Shown: piece after piece, positions 24,496 through 33,013 of the stretch
How positions within the stretch are numbered: position 1 is the stretch's first letter
Layout: each line of letters opens with the position of its first letter
Source of the DNA: an uncultured Acetatifactor sp.
GTDB taxonomy: Bacteria > Bacillota > Clostridia > Lachnospirales > Lachnospiraceae
DNA: 40,112 nucleotides
Assembly: GCA_949840885.1 (NCBI GenBank)
Contig: CATKYJ010000041.1
Location: 1 to 40,112 of the forward strand
Direction of reading: 5' to 3'
The notes under the pieces: generated by a model
What the model saw: only the letters and a program-made list of their open reading frames with translations
Database searches by the model: none
What the model was told of the DNA's origin: nothing
Position numbers and translations under genes: made by a program

Positions 24496-24534
24496 CCATT
24501 TGTCAACATCACGTCATACATTGAGGAGGAAAAC

Positions 24535-24915
24535 ATGGTACAGCAACTGTCTGATTCCGAACTTGAAATCATGAAAATCGTATGGGAAAATCCGTCGTAT
24601 GTGACGCTGTTTTCCTATATTATGGACGGGCTGGCGGCCAAAGGGAAGCCCTGCCAGAAGAATACCTTGATCGTCCTTTTGTCAAGGCTGATGAACAAGG
24701 GCTTTCTGAGCGCCAAAAAGATCGGGCGGCGCAACGAATATACGACCCTGGTCTCGGAAGCGGAATACCAGAGGACCCAGACAAAGCATTTTCTGGACAA
24801 AATATATGAGGGAAATGCAAGGGGATTGGTCTCCGCTTTGATCATGGGGGATATGCTGGCAGACGAGGAGTACGAAGAATTGAAAAAGCTGCTGGAGAAA
24901 GGACGGGAAAAATGA
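24535..24915 (+). CDS. BlaI/MecI family repressor
   Basis: 126 residues with the winged-helix N-terminus L-S-D-S-E-L-E-I-M-K-I-V-W (about 5-17), a recognition region near K-N-T-L-I-V-L-L-S-R-L (about 41-51) and a C-terminal helical dimerisation part. GAGGAGGAAAAC precedes the ATG. BlaI-type repressors are cleaved when their M56 partner senses a signal, often a cell-wall antibiotic. The stop overlaps the partner's start by 4 bases (ATGA). No beta-lactamase gene is adjacent, so the regulated target is not evident. Confidence 0.9.
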   Translation: MVQQLSDSELEIMKIVWENPSYVTLFSYIMDGLAAKGKPCQKNTLIVLLSRLMNKGFLSAKKIGRRNEYTTLVSEAEYQRTQTKHFLDKIYEGNARGLVSALIMGDMLADEEYEELKKLLEKGREK

Positions 24916-26594
24916 ACGAGGTTTTCAAGATTTTTCTGTCCATGTCCTTTTCCGGCGCTCTGCTCATTCTGGCGTTGCTTTTTGGAAAACGGCTCTGGAA
25001 AGACAAAATCGGCAGACAGTGGCAGTACTATATCTGGCTCATCATCATCCTGCGGCTGCTCCTCCCTTTCGGGCCGGAGACGAGCCTGATGGGAAAGGTC
25101 TATGAGACTGTGGACCGCGCCATGGCCCGGTCCGCCCCCGCACCCCGGCAGGACCTGTCCACTGCCCCGGGAGGCATGCCCGCCCCTGTGGCCGGACCGG
25201 AAACGGAAAGCGAAGACGCTCCGGCGGCAGCAGCCCACCCGCTTCGGGACATTGGGGCGCTGTTTGCCGATCAGGTCTGGCTGGTATGGCTGGGTGTGGC
25301 GCTGGGTATGCTGCTGCGGAAGATAACAATCTATCAGGGCTTCATGCAGTATATCCGTGCCGGGTCTACTCCGATGGCGGAGACAGGTGTCTTGGACCGG
25401 GTCTGCGTTGCCGCAGAGCAGGCCGGCGTGAAAAAGCCCGTGGAGCTCTGGGTCAATCCGCTGCTTTCCTCGCCGCTGTTGACCGGCTTTTTACGTCCTT
25501 GCATCGTGCTGCCAAGCGCGGAGATTCCGGAAAAAGATTTTCGGTATATCATCCTCCACGAACTGACCCATTACAGGCGGCTGGACATGTTCTATAAATG
25601 GCTGGTGCAAATTACCCTCTGTCTCCATTGGTTCAATCCTCTCGTCCACCTAATGAGCCGGGAAATCACAAAGGCCTGCGAATTCTCCTGCGATGAGGCA
25701 GTCCTTGCCAAAACAGGCCGCCACGGCGCCCGGGATTACGGGAAAACTCTGCTCGACGCCATGGCGGCGGTGGGGCGGTACAAAGAAAATCTCGGCTCCG
25801 TCACACTGGCGGAGAATCAGCGTCTTCTAAAGGAAAGGCTGGAGGCCATTCTGAAATCCAGGAAGCCCTCCGGGACAGTCAGGATCCTGACCGCCGCCCT
25901 GACACTGTGCGTGGTTTTGGGCGCAGCCTTTGTAGGCGTCCATACAATGGAAACCGCCGCGGAAAATATCCGTGCGGCGTCCCTGCCCGGTACGTCCGAA
26001 ATGGGCAGGCTTGCGCTCTCCCTGGACCTGGACGCCGCAGCCGCAAATGTGCGTGCAGCAGCCGGTGCGCTCCATAGCCCTACCGCATCCCATGGACAGG
26101 ATGATCGCGATTGGCTGAGTTCCGGCCGGGAGGCCGGCGATTGGCGGGAGGCCGGCCAAGATACGGACAATTGGCGAAATTCCGGCCGCGATGGCAGCGG
26201 TCAGGGGGAGACCTCCGGCGGCAGGATCTGGTATCCCCAGGTCATCCCAGTGAATTTTGAAACCATGGCAGAGGGAGAAATCGTCTGGCTGGGGGAATAT
26301 ACCCTGTCCGAGGGAGACCGGATCTGGTATGCTGTGTCAGCGGAGACCGGAATGGGCCTGCAGGTGGGCTTCGCCAAGCCCGGGGACGAGAGCCTGAACA
26401 CGGTCTATTATGCCGTGCATAATCTGCGCCAGGAGGACGAATCCCTGGAATGCACCGCATCCGCTACCTTTAGATCTCCGGCATCCCCCGGAACCTACGC
26501 GCTGTTTCTCCGGGCTACGGACGGCCCTTTGGGAAACGTACACGGAAGCGTTTCCGTTGGGTTTGAAGCGGATACGGTCAGAATTTCAGGTTAG
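24912..26594 (+). CDS. BlaR1-like M56 family sensor metallopeptidase
   Basis: 560 residues. Membrane helices lie at about 10-28, 38-55, 120-140 and 325-345. The cytoplasmic zinc protease has H-E-L-T-H at 216-220 and the downstream C-D-E-A-V motif near 265. BlaR1 ends in a penicillin-binding domain; this protein instead ends in a beta-rich extracellular domain (about 435-560) with no serine active-site motifs. Between them, about 390-432, is a Gly/Arg/Asp/Trp insert with imperfect repeats (G-R-E-A-G-D-W). It overlaps the repressor gene and probably cleaves that repressor upon sensing an unknown signal. Confidence 0.88.
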   Translation: MNEVFKIFLSMSFSGALLILALLFGKRLWKDKIGRQWQYYIWLIIILRLLLPFGPETSLMGKVYETVDRAMARSAPAPRQDLSTAPGGMPAPVAGPETESEDAPAAAAHPLRDIGALFADQVWLVWLGVALGMLLRKITIYQGFMQYIRAGSTPMAETGVLDRVCVAAEQAGVKKPVELWVNPLLSSPLLTGFLRPCIVLPSAEIPEKDFRYIILHELTHYRRLDMFYKWLVQITLCLHWFNPLVHLMSREITKACEFSCDEAVLAKTGRHGARDYGKTLLDAMAAVGRYKENLGSVTLAENQRLLKERLEAILKSRKPSGTVRILTAALTLCVVLGAAFVGVHTMETAAENIRAASLPGTSEMGRLALSLDLDAAAANVRAAAGALHSPTASHGQDDRDWLSSGREAGDWREAGQDTDNWRNSGRDGSGQGETSGGRIWYPQVIPVNFETMAEGEIVWLGEYTLSEGDRIWYAVSAETGMGLQVGFAKPGDESLNTVYYAVHNLRQEDESLECTASATFRSPASPGTYALFLRATDGPLGNVHGSVSVGFEADTVRISG

Positions 26595-26641
26595 GCAAAA
26601 ATGATATCGAACATTTCAAATAATTGACGGGAGGAATACAG

Positions 26642-27151
26642 ATGTCAAAGCAAAAATTAATTATCATAGCGGGCTCTCCGTGTGTGGGAAAAACCACAGT
26701 GACGCAGGAACTTTTTACTTCTTATGAAAACAGCGCTTTTTTTGATGGCGATTGGGCATGGTGTGTCAATCCGTTTTCGGTTGATGATCCGAGATTGCGA
26801 AATGGCGACAAGACAATGTCATTTGCGTTATCCACATATTTAAACTCCGGGTTTGATTATGTCTTTTTTTCGTCGGTGGTTGTGGTGGATAAAACAATTC
26901 GTGAAGCGATATTAAAAGATATTACGGCAACAGACTATTCTGTCATCGGCATCACCCTGACCTGTTCGGAGGAAACTTTGCGTGAACGACATAAAAAGCG
27001 CGGAGATGCAAATGAATGTTCTTTTTTCTGGCTGCATTTAGAGCCACACAAAGGCGATCATGTTATCAATACAGATCACAAAAGTGTCCGGCAAATCGTT
27101 GATGAAATAAAAGGGATTGTAGACAGGGTCAGTTCCCCGGTTCAGAGATAA
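26642..27151 (+). CDS. P-loop kinase of AT-rich composition
   Basis: 169 residues from the ATG preceded by GGGAGG (an in-frame ATG 18 bases upstream precedes that site). Walker A is G-S-P-C-V-G-K-T-T at residues 11-19. The D-G-D-W motif (about 38-41) and an R-E-R-H-K-K-R lid-like segment (about 118-124) resemble shikimate/gluconate-kinase type enzymes or chloramphenicol-phosphotransferase-like proteins. The substrate is unknown. Its codon choice (many T-ending and A-rich codons) differs sharply from the surrounding GC-rich genes, suggesting recent acquisition. Confidence 0.75.
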   Translation: MSKQKLIIIAGSPCVGKTTVTQELFTSYENSAFFDGDWAWCVNPFSVDDPRLRNGDKTMSFALSTYLNSGFDYVFFSSVVVVDKTIREAILKDITATDYSVIGITLTCSEETLRERHKKRGDANECSFFWLHLEPHKGDHVINTDHKSVRQIVDEIKGIVDRVSSPVQR

Positions 27152-27172
27152 GATACAGCCAAGCCACGCATC

Positions 27173-27799
27173 CTATAAGAGGCGAAAAAACAGGAACAGC
27201 AGTATGACAATGTACAGAATCCCAAACAGGGCATCCCCCACATAAGTGTCCCCGTCCACATCGTCGGTGGGAAATACACCGGCATTTTGCCGGAATCTCC
27301 CGCACTGCAGCCCCTCCACATACCAGTTCCAGCCGGAGGGGTCCGAATAGAGCTTTACCTCCGGCGATTTCATGTACAGGTGCACGGGAACGCGGTAAGC
27401 GCCTGTCTTTATCTCTGTACCATAGGCAAAGCCGTCTTCTATCTTCTCTATGACCAGATAGTATCTCTTCCGGTAATAAATATGCCCGTGACGGCCCCTG
27501 AATGGAACTTTCTCCGCCTCCACACGCCGGACGATGCCCCGGCAGCACCGGCCGCGGGAAATGGCAGTCCGCCGCTTCCTGCGGCAGATCAAAGCGGCCC
27601 TCCCCCTTATGTACGCTATGTACAGAGGCAGTATCCCGCCCGCCAAAAATATTGCCCCGTTGGCTCCGTTCGTCCTGCCGTTTATCAGTGCACGAAACAG
27701 CGAACCATACCAGACGGCTGCGAAAGCCAGCAGCATGAACATGTCCCGCAGCTCTTCCTCTGCGGGCCGGACTCTCCTTTGAAACATATGCTCTCTCAT
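27173..27799 (-). CDS. Unrecognised membrane protein
   Basis: 208 residues. Two membrane helices near the N-terminus (about 18-34 and 44-62), a central soluble domain (about 75-180) with Arg-rich start and beta-strands, and a C-terminal helix (about 188-206, nearly all Ile/Leu/Phe/Val). No family recognised. The start ATG overlaps the Nudix stop (ATGA), so the two are translationally coupled. It converges on the kinase gene with 21 bases between. Confidence 0.65.
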   Translation of the reverse strand: MREHMFQRRVRPAEEELRDMFMLLAFAAVWYGSLFRALINGRTNGANGAIFLAGGILPLYIAYIRGRAALICRRKRRTAISRGRCCRGIVRRVEAEKVPFRGRHGHIYYRKRYYLVIEKIEDGFAYGTEIKTGAYRVPVHLYMKSPEVKLYSDPSGWNWYVEGLQCGRFRQNAGVFPTDDVDGDTYVGDALFGILYIVILLFLFFRLL

Positions 27800-28458
27800 C
27801 CTCTCCGGGACAGCAGCCACGCCAGGATGTGAATAGCCTGCTGGAACCGGCCCTTTTCGATCAATTCCTCGATTTCGGCGGCGGAATATTTTTTGACCCC
27901 CAGGAATTCCGTCTCGTCCAGGTGCTGGGCCCCGGCCTTGCGGCAGTTGCGGGCGGTGAAGATATAGGCATAGTTGTCCGCTATGGTGGCGTTGGAAGGG
28001 ATGGCGCACAGAAACTTCCATTCATCGGATACACAGCCGGTCTCCTCCAGCAGTTCCCGCTTTGCTGCCTCCAGCCCGTCCTCCGCCACGTCGGGGCCAT
28101 GCCCTGTGCCGTACTGTCTGCCGTCCTTTCGCTCGATGCCTCCTGCAGGGAATTCCGTGGTCACCTGCCTGATGCCCTGGCGGAACTGCCTGACGCAGAG
28201 ATAGTTCCCCGCCTCGTCCGATGCCACGATGATGCAGTAGTCCCGGCGGCTGTAACTGTAGAAAGGCCCGAAGATCTTTCCGTCCGGGAAACGGTAGTCG
28301 GAGCGCCGGAAGTCAATCCACTGATCCTGTACGATATGTTCTGTGCTGATTTCCTCCCAGGCAAGCCTTTCCGCCGTATCCTTTGCTTCCATCGTGCCAT
28401 CATCGGGATTTACCGATGCCGTTGTTACTTTATGCTTGCTGTCCATATTCCTGTCCAT
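27796..28458 (-). CDS. Nudix hydrolase, ADP-ribose pyrophosphatase-like
   Basis: 220 residues from the ATG 8 bases after GGAGG. The Nudix box G-G-I-E-R-K-D...L-E-A-A-K-R-E-L-L-E-E-T-G is present around 113-150 but with about 15 extra residues (G-R-Q-Y-G-T-G-H-G-P) between the G and R-E-L-x-E-E halves, longer than the standard 23-residue box. An N-terminal beta domain with Y-S-Y-S-R-R-D-Y-C is typical of ADP-ribose pyrophosphatases. It would hydrolyse a nucleoside diphosphate linked to another group. The gene is coupled to the membrane protein downstream. Confidence 0.85.
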   Translation of the reverse strand: MDRNMDSKHKVTTASVNPDDGTMEAKDTAERLAWEEISTEHIVQDQWIDFRRSDYRFPDGKIFGPFYSYSRRDYCIIVASDEAGNYLCVRQFRQGIRQVTTEFPAGGIERKDGRQYGTGHGPDVAEDGLEAAKRELLEETGCVSDEWKFLCAIPSNATIADNYAYIFTARNCRKAGAQHLDETEFLGVKKYSAAEIEELIEKGRFQQAIHILAWLLSRRG

Positions 28459-28485
28459 TACCCTAACCTCCAATTCAATAATATC

Positions 28486-28599
28486 CTACCATCCCCGGAT
28501 GATATTTATGTAATCCTGCCTCAGATCAACTACTGCATATACAATTACTTCTTTTTTGCTATCATTGACCTTATAGAAAACAAAATCCTTTTCAAGAAT
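28486..28599 (-). pseudogene. ParE/RelE-type toxin remnant
   Basis: In a different frame, starting at the stop codon of the MFS-GH2 gene, 37 codons read L-E-K-D-F-V-F-Y-K-V-N-D-S-K-K-E-V, then V-V-D-L-R-Q-D-Y-I-N-I-I, ending in TAG. This is the C-terminal strand pair and tail typical of ParE/RelE family toxins. Together with the antitoxin-like tail of the upstream gene it forms the wreck of a toxin-antitoxin module. Confidence 0.5.
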
Positions 28600-31500
28600 C
28601 CCGCAGCAGATTCCCCAAAGAGTCAAATGTCTCACAGACAGGTGCGGCTCTTCCATTCTTCACATCGTCTCCCGCCTCGGCAAGAATCTCCAAAAGCTCA
28701 ATTCGGGCTTTCTTACTCTTTGGCCTAATTGCCTTATTCATCCTCTGGCGGATGTCCTCCATAGCCTCCCTATCCACCTTGCAGACTTTCCTGTCATAGG
28801 TGTACAGTCCGTTGACCTCGTCCTCCACATCGGAGAGCTGGGTGTAGATGCAGCCGCAAAGTCCCTCCGGAATCGCCGGTAAGATGGTCTCTTCGTACAG
28901 CCTCCGGATCCGCTCCGTCAGCTCCTGCCCGTCCGCGCATTCGCCGTAGCCAAAGCTGGCGTATTTCGCATAGAAATGTCCCGGCACCCGGTAGGCATAG
29001 CCGCCGCACTCCGACACCAGTACGGGCCTGTCCAGCGCCACCGGAATCATCAGACGCTTAAAATAAATATGCTGGCTGTCGAAATCGCTCTCTTTCCCCG
29101 GGAACCATCCCGATGTGGCATCGTAGAGCCTGGTACCGTCCAGGCCTTTCGCCTCCCGGTACATGGCGTCGCTGTCGAACTGGCCCCAGCCCTCGTTGAA
29201 GATGGTGTAGGCGATGACGCAGGGATGGTTGTACAGATGCCTGATGGTGTCCTCCATGTGCTGCCGGAAGAAAGCCTTGCGCCGCCTGCTTCCCAGCCTG
29301 ACAGCGCCTTTCAGGTATAGCCCAATGGTGGGCAGGGCCGTATCCCCGATCCAGGAGTAGCGGCCGCTGTTCACCATGTCCTGCATTACCAGCATACCGT
29401 GGACATCGCAGTAATAATAGAAACACTCCGGCTCGATCTTGATGTGTTTGCGCAGCAGGTTCAGGCCCAGTTCTTTCATCCGCAGGATGTCCCGCTCATA
29501 CTCCGGCGCCTGCGCCGGGAGATAGATTCCGTCACAGAAGTATCCCTGGTCCAGGACGCCGTGGAGAAACAGGGGCTCCCCGTTCAGACAGACTCTCGGG
29601 ATGCCGTCCCGCTGCTCTACGGCAATGGTTCTGAGGCCGAAATAGGAGGATACTTTGTCCTCTCCCATTTCCACCGTCATATCGTATAGATAAGGGCGTT
29701 CTGTCGTCCACAGCAAGGGCTGATAGTGTGTTCCGTCCGCCAAAGGGATTTGGGAAAGGTCTATTTCCACTGCATCTCCCTGCCCCTGCACCGTATAGGG
29801 GTTGCCGTCATGGAGCTTTATGGTGACGGACAGGCGGCAGACTTCGTCTGCCGAGTGGCTGCCCGCTGCACCCTCACTGCTTTTCCCGCTTTCCCCTGTC
29901 ATCGTCCGGCTTTCGCCTGCCCGAACCAGTCGTCTGTCCCCGCCGGCTAACCTATCTGCATCATACAAGTTTTCGGCTATGCCATCTCGTCCCCTCTTGG
30001 CGCCATCTGATTTTTCTGCGCCAGTCAGGCTTTCGGCAGTATCCGGCACCTGTCTTTTTTCGCCACGCACCAGGGCTATCCGCACTTTCCGCTCATCCGC
30101 CGTCACATTCAGCCTTTCGATATAGCTGTCCGGCACAGGCTCCAGCCACACGCTCTGCCAGATACCGCTCACCGGCGTGTACCACATACCGCCTCGGGCT
30201 TTCCGCTGCTTTCCGTAAGGATACCGCGCCGACAGGGTGTCCTGCGCTTTCACACACAGCAGGTTCTCCTCTTTCTCTCCATCTGCCAGATATTTAGTCA
30301 CATCGAACCAAAAAGGCAGATAGCCTCCCTCATGCCTGCCCACAAACCGCCCGTTCAGGAAAATCTCCGCCACCTGGTCCACAGCCCCGAAGTGCAGCAG
30401 GACGCGCCCTCGTTTTCCCTTTCCATAAGACCAGAAGCCCCCCGGCAGGGTGAAGCTTCTGACATATTCCAGCTTGGCGCCAACGCGCCCACGGTATCCC
30501 GACAGCAGCGACTGGGGCGGGAACGGCACCAAAATCTCCTGTCCGTTCAATCGCCACTTTCCGTTGAGGTTCATCCACTTTTCCCTGCGCATCTGCGGGC
30601 GGGGGTAGGCATCCCAGACCTGGCCGGACGCCTCAGAGCCTCCTGTATACATATCCGTAGTCTGCATGCCATACTGCCCGAATGCATCCTTATTCTCCGG
30701 CTCCGGCTGGTTTTCTTGTATCATCCTGCCTTCATCCCACAGCCCAGACGCTTTCCGCGCCCCCATGCCTGCCTCCACACCATCCCTCTGCCCGTTCTGC
30801 CCGGCGGCGCTTTCCAGCTCCATGCCTCCCCCCAGGGATGCCGCCTCGGCCTTTGGCAAGTCAGGCCCCGCTTCACCCGCGCCCATGCCCCCAAGGATCC
30901 GCTCCCCGCACTGGCTCACCAGCCTGTGATGCCCCCTGCTCATCATCCGGAAAATCAGGCCCAATGCCGCCAAAGTGGCCACCGCCGCCAGAAATGCCGC
31001 CGCGAAGATATCCCGGTTCGGCAGAAAAGAGGCAGTGCCGTCCGAATTCACGATTTTCTCCGCGTCCCGCAGCACGAAAGCCCCAATGGCAGGCCCCAGG
31101 ATGCCCGGTATCAGCACCTGCCCGATAATCCGGATGCCCTGGAACTGGCCGGCCCTGTGCTCCGGGATGTTGCTCCGGATCATGGCCCCGAACACCGCCA
31201 TGCCCGTCAGATACCCTGTCATCATCAAGAGGGAGCCCGCAAAGACGATTCCCACAGCCCTCCCGAAATACAGCAGCATATACCCCGCCATGAGAAGCAA
31301 GAGGGAGGGCACCACTGAAAGCCGGAAGCCCAGCAGATCATACAGCCTCCCGTAAAATGCCGTGACCACAGCTGCCAGCACAATAGCCGGAGCCATGACC
31401 GCCACATAGTTAGCCATCCCTAATGTCTTCTCATAATACAGAATCAGGTAGGGCATGAAGATATTGATGGAGATGCCGAACACTGCGAAAGCCCCTATTA

Positions 31501-32404
31501 CCGCATACAGCAATGGGTTCTCCCTCAGCACGGACAGCCGAAAGCTGTAAGAGACATTCGCCCAGTAGCCAGGCCTCCCCTCTCCCGGGCTTCTCCCTGG
31601 CTTTTTCCCCTGCTCTGTCTCCTGCTCTGTCTCCTGCTCTGTCTCCTGCTCTGTCTGCTGCTTTGTCCCTAGCTCTGTCTGCTGTTTTGTCCCCCGCTCT
31701 GTCTGCTGTTTTGTCCCTGGCTCTGTCTCCTGCTTTGTCCCTGGCTCTGTCTCCTGCTCCGCCCTATGTTTCTCTTCAATCAGAAAGAACCCAGCCGCCC
31801 CAATCAGCATCACGGCAGCGCCCACAATCAGATAAATCGCCGTCCAACTCTGCGCCCTGTCCAAATCAAAGGCAGAAAACCCGCCGAACACCACCAGAAT
31901 GGCCACCAGCGGCATCATGGAATTGATGCCCTCTATCTTCCCTCTATTGCTGGCTTCACCCCAGTCCGTCATCCAGGCGTTGAAGCAGGCGTCGTTGGCC
32001 GAGGAGCCCAGGAACGTCATCACGCAGTCCAGGACGATCACAAGCGTGATGCCCAAAGACGCCGCCCCCAGAGCGCTCCCCGCCAGAGGCGTCAGCAAAT
32101 CCACCCGCAGAAGCGCGAAAGCCAGGATGGACACGCCCCAGACCAGATACCCGCCGCAGATGAACGCCTTGCGCTTTCCCACATAGTCCGTGAAAGCCCC
32201 CACCAAAATGGTGGTCACCGTGGCCGCCACGGAGCTGGCCCCCACCATCAGGGAGATGTCCGCCGCCGAAGCGTGGAACATCTTGTAGATGAAGACATTG
32301 AAATACATATTCTCCACCACCCAGGCCACCTGGCCCATGAGGCTGAAAATAAACAGCGCCGTCCAGAATCTTTTACCCGTCTTTCCCGTTCTTCCCGAAT
32401 CCAT
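28592..32404 (-). CDS. MFS transporter fused to family 2 glycoside hydrolase
   Basis: 1270 residues; ATG after GGAGGGGAGAGGGA. Residues 1-490 are a 12-helix MFS transporter, with S-L-M-G-Q-V-A-W-V-V-E-N-M-Y-F-N in helix 1 and D-Y-V-G-K-R-K in loop 2-3. The central cytoplasmic loop (about 211-278) holds G-T-K-Q-Q-T-E repeats. About 490-595 is a low-complexity linker. About 596-1228 is a GH2 enzyme: sugar-binding and immunoglobulin-like domains, then a barrel with acid/base Glu1071 (F-N-E-G-W-G) and nucleophile Glu1132 (S-E-C-G-G). Residues about 870-935 are another hydrophilic insert. The last 40 residues resemble a small antitoxin. Both halves look intact. The pair would import a beta-galactoside or glucuronide-like sugar and hydrolyse it at the inner membrane face; the exact sugar is unknown. 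Confidence 0.85.
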   Translation of the reverse strand: MDSGRTGKTGKRFWTALFIFSLMGQVAWVVENMYFNVFIYKMFHASAADISLMVGASSVAATVTTILVGAFTDYVGKRKAFICGGYLVWGVSILAFALLRVDLLTPLAGSALGAASLGITLVIVLDCVMTFLGSSANDACFNAWMTDWGEASNRGKIEGINSMMPLVAILVVFGGFSAFDLDRAQSWTAIYLIVGAAVMLIGAAGFFLIEEKHRAEQETEPGTKQETEPGTKQQTERGTKQQTELGTKQQTEQETEQETEQETEQGKKPGRSPGEGRPGYWANVSYSFRLSVLRENPLLYAVIGAFAVFGISINIFMPYLILYYEKTLGMANYVAVMAPAIVLAAVVTAFYGRLYDLLGFRLSVVPSLLLLMAGYMLLYFGRAVGIVFAGSLLMMTGYLTGMAVFGAMIRSNIPEHRAGQFQGIRIIGQVLIPGILGPAIGAFVLRDAEKIVNSDGTASFLPNRDIFAAAFLAAVATLAALGLIFRMMSRGHHRLVSQCGERILGGMGAGEAGPDLPKAEAASLGGGMELESAAGQNGQRDGVEAGMGARKASGLWDEGRMIQENQPEPENKDAFGQYGMQTTDMYTGGSEASGQVWDAYPRPQMRREKWMNLNGKWRLNGQEILVPFPPQSLLSGYRGRVGAKLEYVRSFTLPGGFWSYGKGKRGRVLLHFGAVDQVAEIFLNGRFVGRHEGGYLPFWFDVTKYLADGEKEENLLCVKAQDTLSARYPYGKQRKARGGMWYTPVSGIWQSVWLEPVPDSYIERLNVTADERKVRIALVRGEKRQVPDTAESLTGAEKSDGAKRGRDGIAENLYDADRLAGGDRRLVRAGESRTMTGESGKSSEGAAGSHSADEVCRLSVTIKLHDGNPYTVQGQGDAVEIDLSQIPLADGTHYQPLLWTTERPYLYDMTVEMGEDKVSSYFGLRTIAVEQRDGIPRVCLNGEPLFLHGVLDQGYFCDGIYLPAQAPEYERDILRMKELGLNLLRKHIKIEPECFYYYCDVHGMLVMQDMVNSGRYSWIGDTALPTIGLYLKGAVRLGSRRRKAFFRQHMEDTIRHLYNHPCVIAYTIFNEGWGQFDSDAMYREAKGLDGTRLYDATSGWFPGKESDFDSQHIYFKRLMIPVALDRPVLVSECGGYAYRVPGHFYAKYASFGYGECADGQELTERIRRLYEETILPAIPEGLCGCIYTQLSDVEDEVNGLYTYDRKVCKVDREAMEDIRQRMNKAIRPKSKKARIELLEILAEAGDDVKNGRAAPVCETFDSLGNLLRDS
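31600..31765 (-). repeat. In-frame 21-bp and related repeats in the MFS central loop
   Basis: The - strand encodes repeated G-T-K-Q-Q-T-E and E-Q-E-T-E units. On the + strand it appears as reiterated CTGTCTCCTGCTCTGTC and CTGTCTGCTGTTTTGTCC blocks. All units keep the reading frame. Confidence 0.85.
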
Positions 32405-32470
32405 TCCCTCTCCCCTCCAGCTTTGCCATACGCCGCCGCACCCGCATCTTCCAGTCTGTTTCAGGATTCC

Positions 32471-32499
32471 ATCATAACATATCTGCGGGAAAGATTCCA
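32471..32499 (-). promoter_or_regulatory. Possible promoter of the MFS-GH2 gene
   Basis: TATGAT (32471-32476) with a TG extension on the - strand; weak -35 TGGAAT (32494-32499), spacer 17. It lies 67 bp before the start codon. Confidence 0.4.
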
Positions 32500-32523
32500 T
32501 CCCATTTCGTCCCCTGCTGTCTC

Positions 32524-32593
32524 GTGATTTTCGTGGGATTTTCGTGCAGAATGCGCACGAAAACACTTCGCAGAGCTACCCATGAACAGCAAC
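32524..32593 (-). repeat. Dispersed intergenic repeat, copy 2
   Basis: On the - strand it reads GTTGCTGTTCA..., GAAGTGTTTTCGTGCGCATT, then GCACGAA, matching copy 1 at 24277-24345 almost base for base across about 65 positions. The hairpin TTCGTGC/GCACGAA is kept in both. A second partial GTTGCTGTTCA lies adjacent, at about 32594-32610. Confidence 0.65.
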
Positions 32594-32611
32594 CCGTGAA
32601 CAGCAACGCCG

Positions 32612-33013
32612 TCAGGGCCATGCCCGCTCTGTCCAGATGTAGCGGACAGGCGTCAAATCGTCGTTTTCCGGGCAGAACACGGATATGCTGTACCCGGAAA
32701 AGGAATACTCCCCATAGCGCGGCAGCTGCCAGTCCCCGTCCCCGCTTAACAGGCGGATTCCCTCCGGACTGTACCAATCCCGCACTCCATAGTAGAGAAT
32801 GCCGAAGCTCTGCTCTCCCTCCCACTCCTCCACGGTCTCCCGAAGCGGCATCACCTCCATCGCCTCCGCCAGCGGTCCCAGGGCCCGGCTCTCGTCATAA
32901 GGGGCTTCGGCCGCGCCGTGCAGATAAATCGTCAGTTTCCCGGACTGTGCCCTGTTATAGCCAATCAGGTAGCTGTCCACAAAGTTCCCCTCTCCGTCAA
33001 AGCCGCGGAACAT
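32612..33013 (-). pseudogene. Frameshifted 3' part of the second M56 gene
   Basis: In a different frame from the main gene, which stops at 32997, about 130 codons continue with G-N-F-V-D-S-Y-L-I-G-Y-N-R-A-Q-S, T-I-Y-L-H-G-A-A-E-A-P-Y and a final P-V-R-Y-I-W-T-E-R-A-W-P. It has no ribosome binding site of its own (ATG at 33013). The two frames overlap by only a few codons, so a single indel near 33015-33040 in a longer gene is the simplest explanation. It could instead be an overlapping gene. Confidence 0.55.

Noticed and set aside
30332..32527. Several + strand ORFs opposite the MFS-GH2 gene
   Set aside because: Pro/His/Arg-rich shadows without ribosome binding sites.
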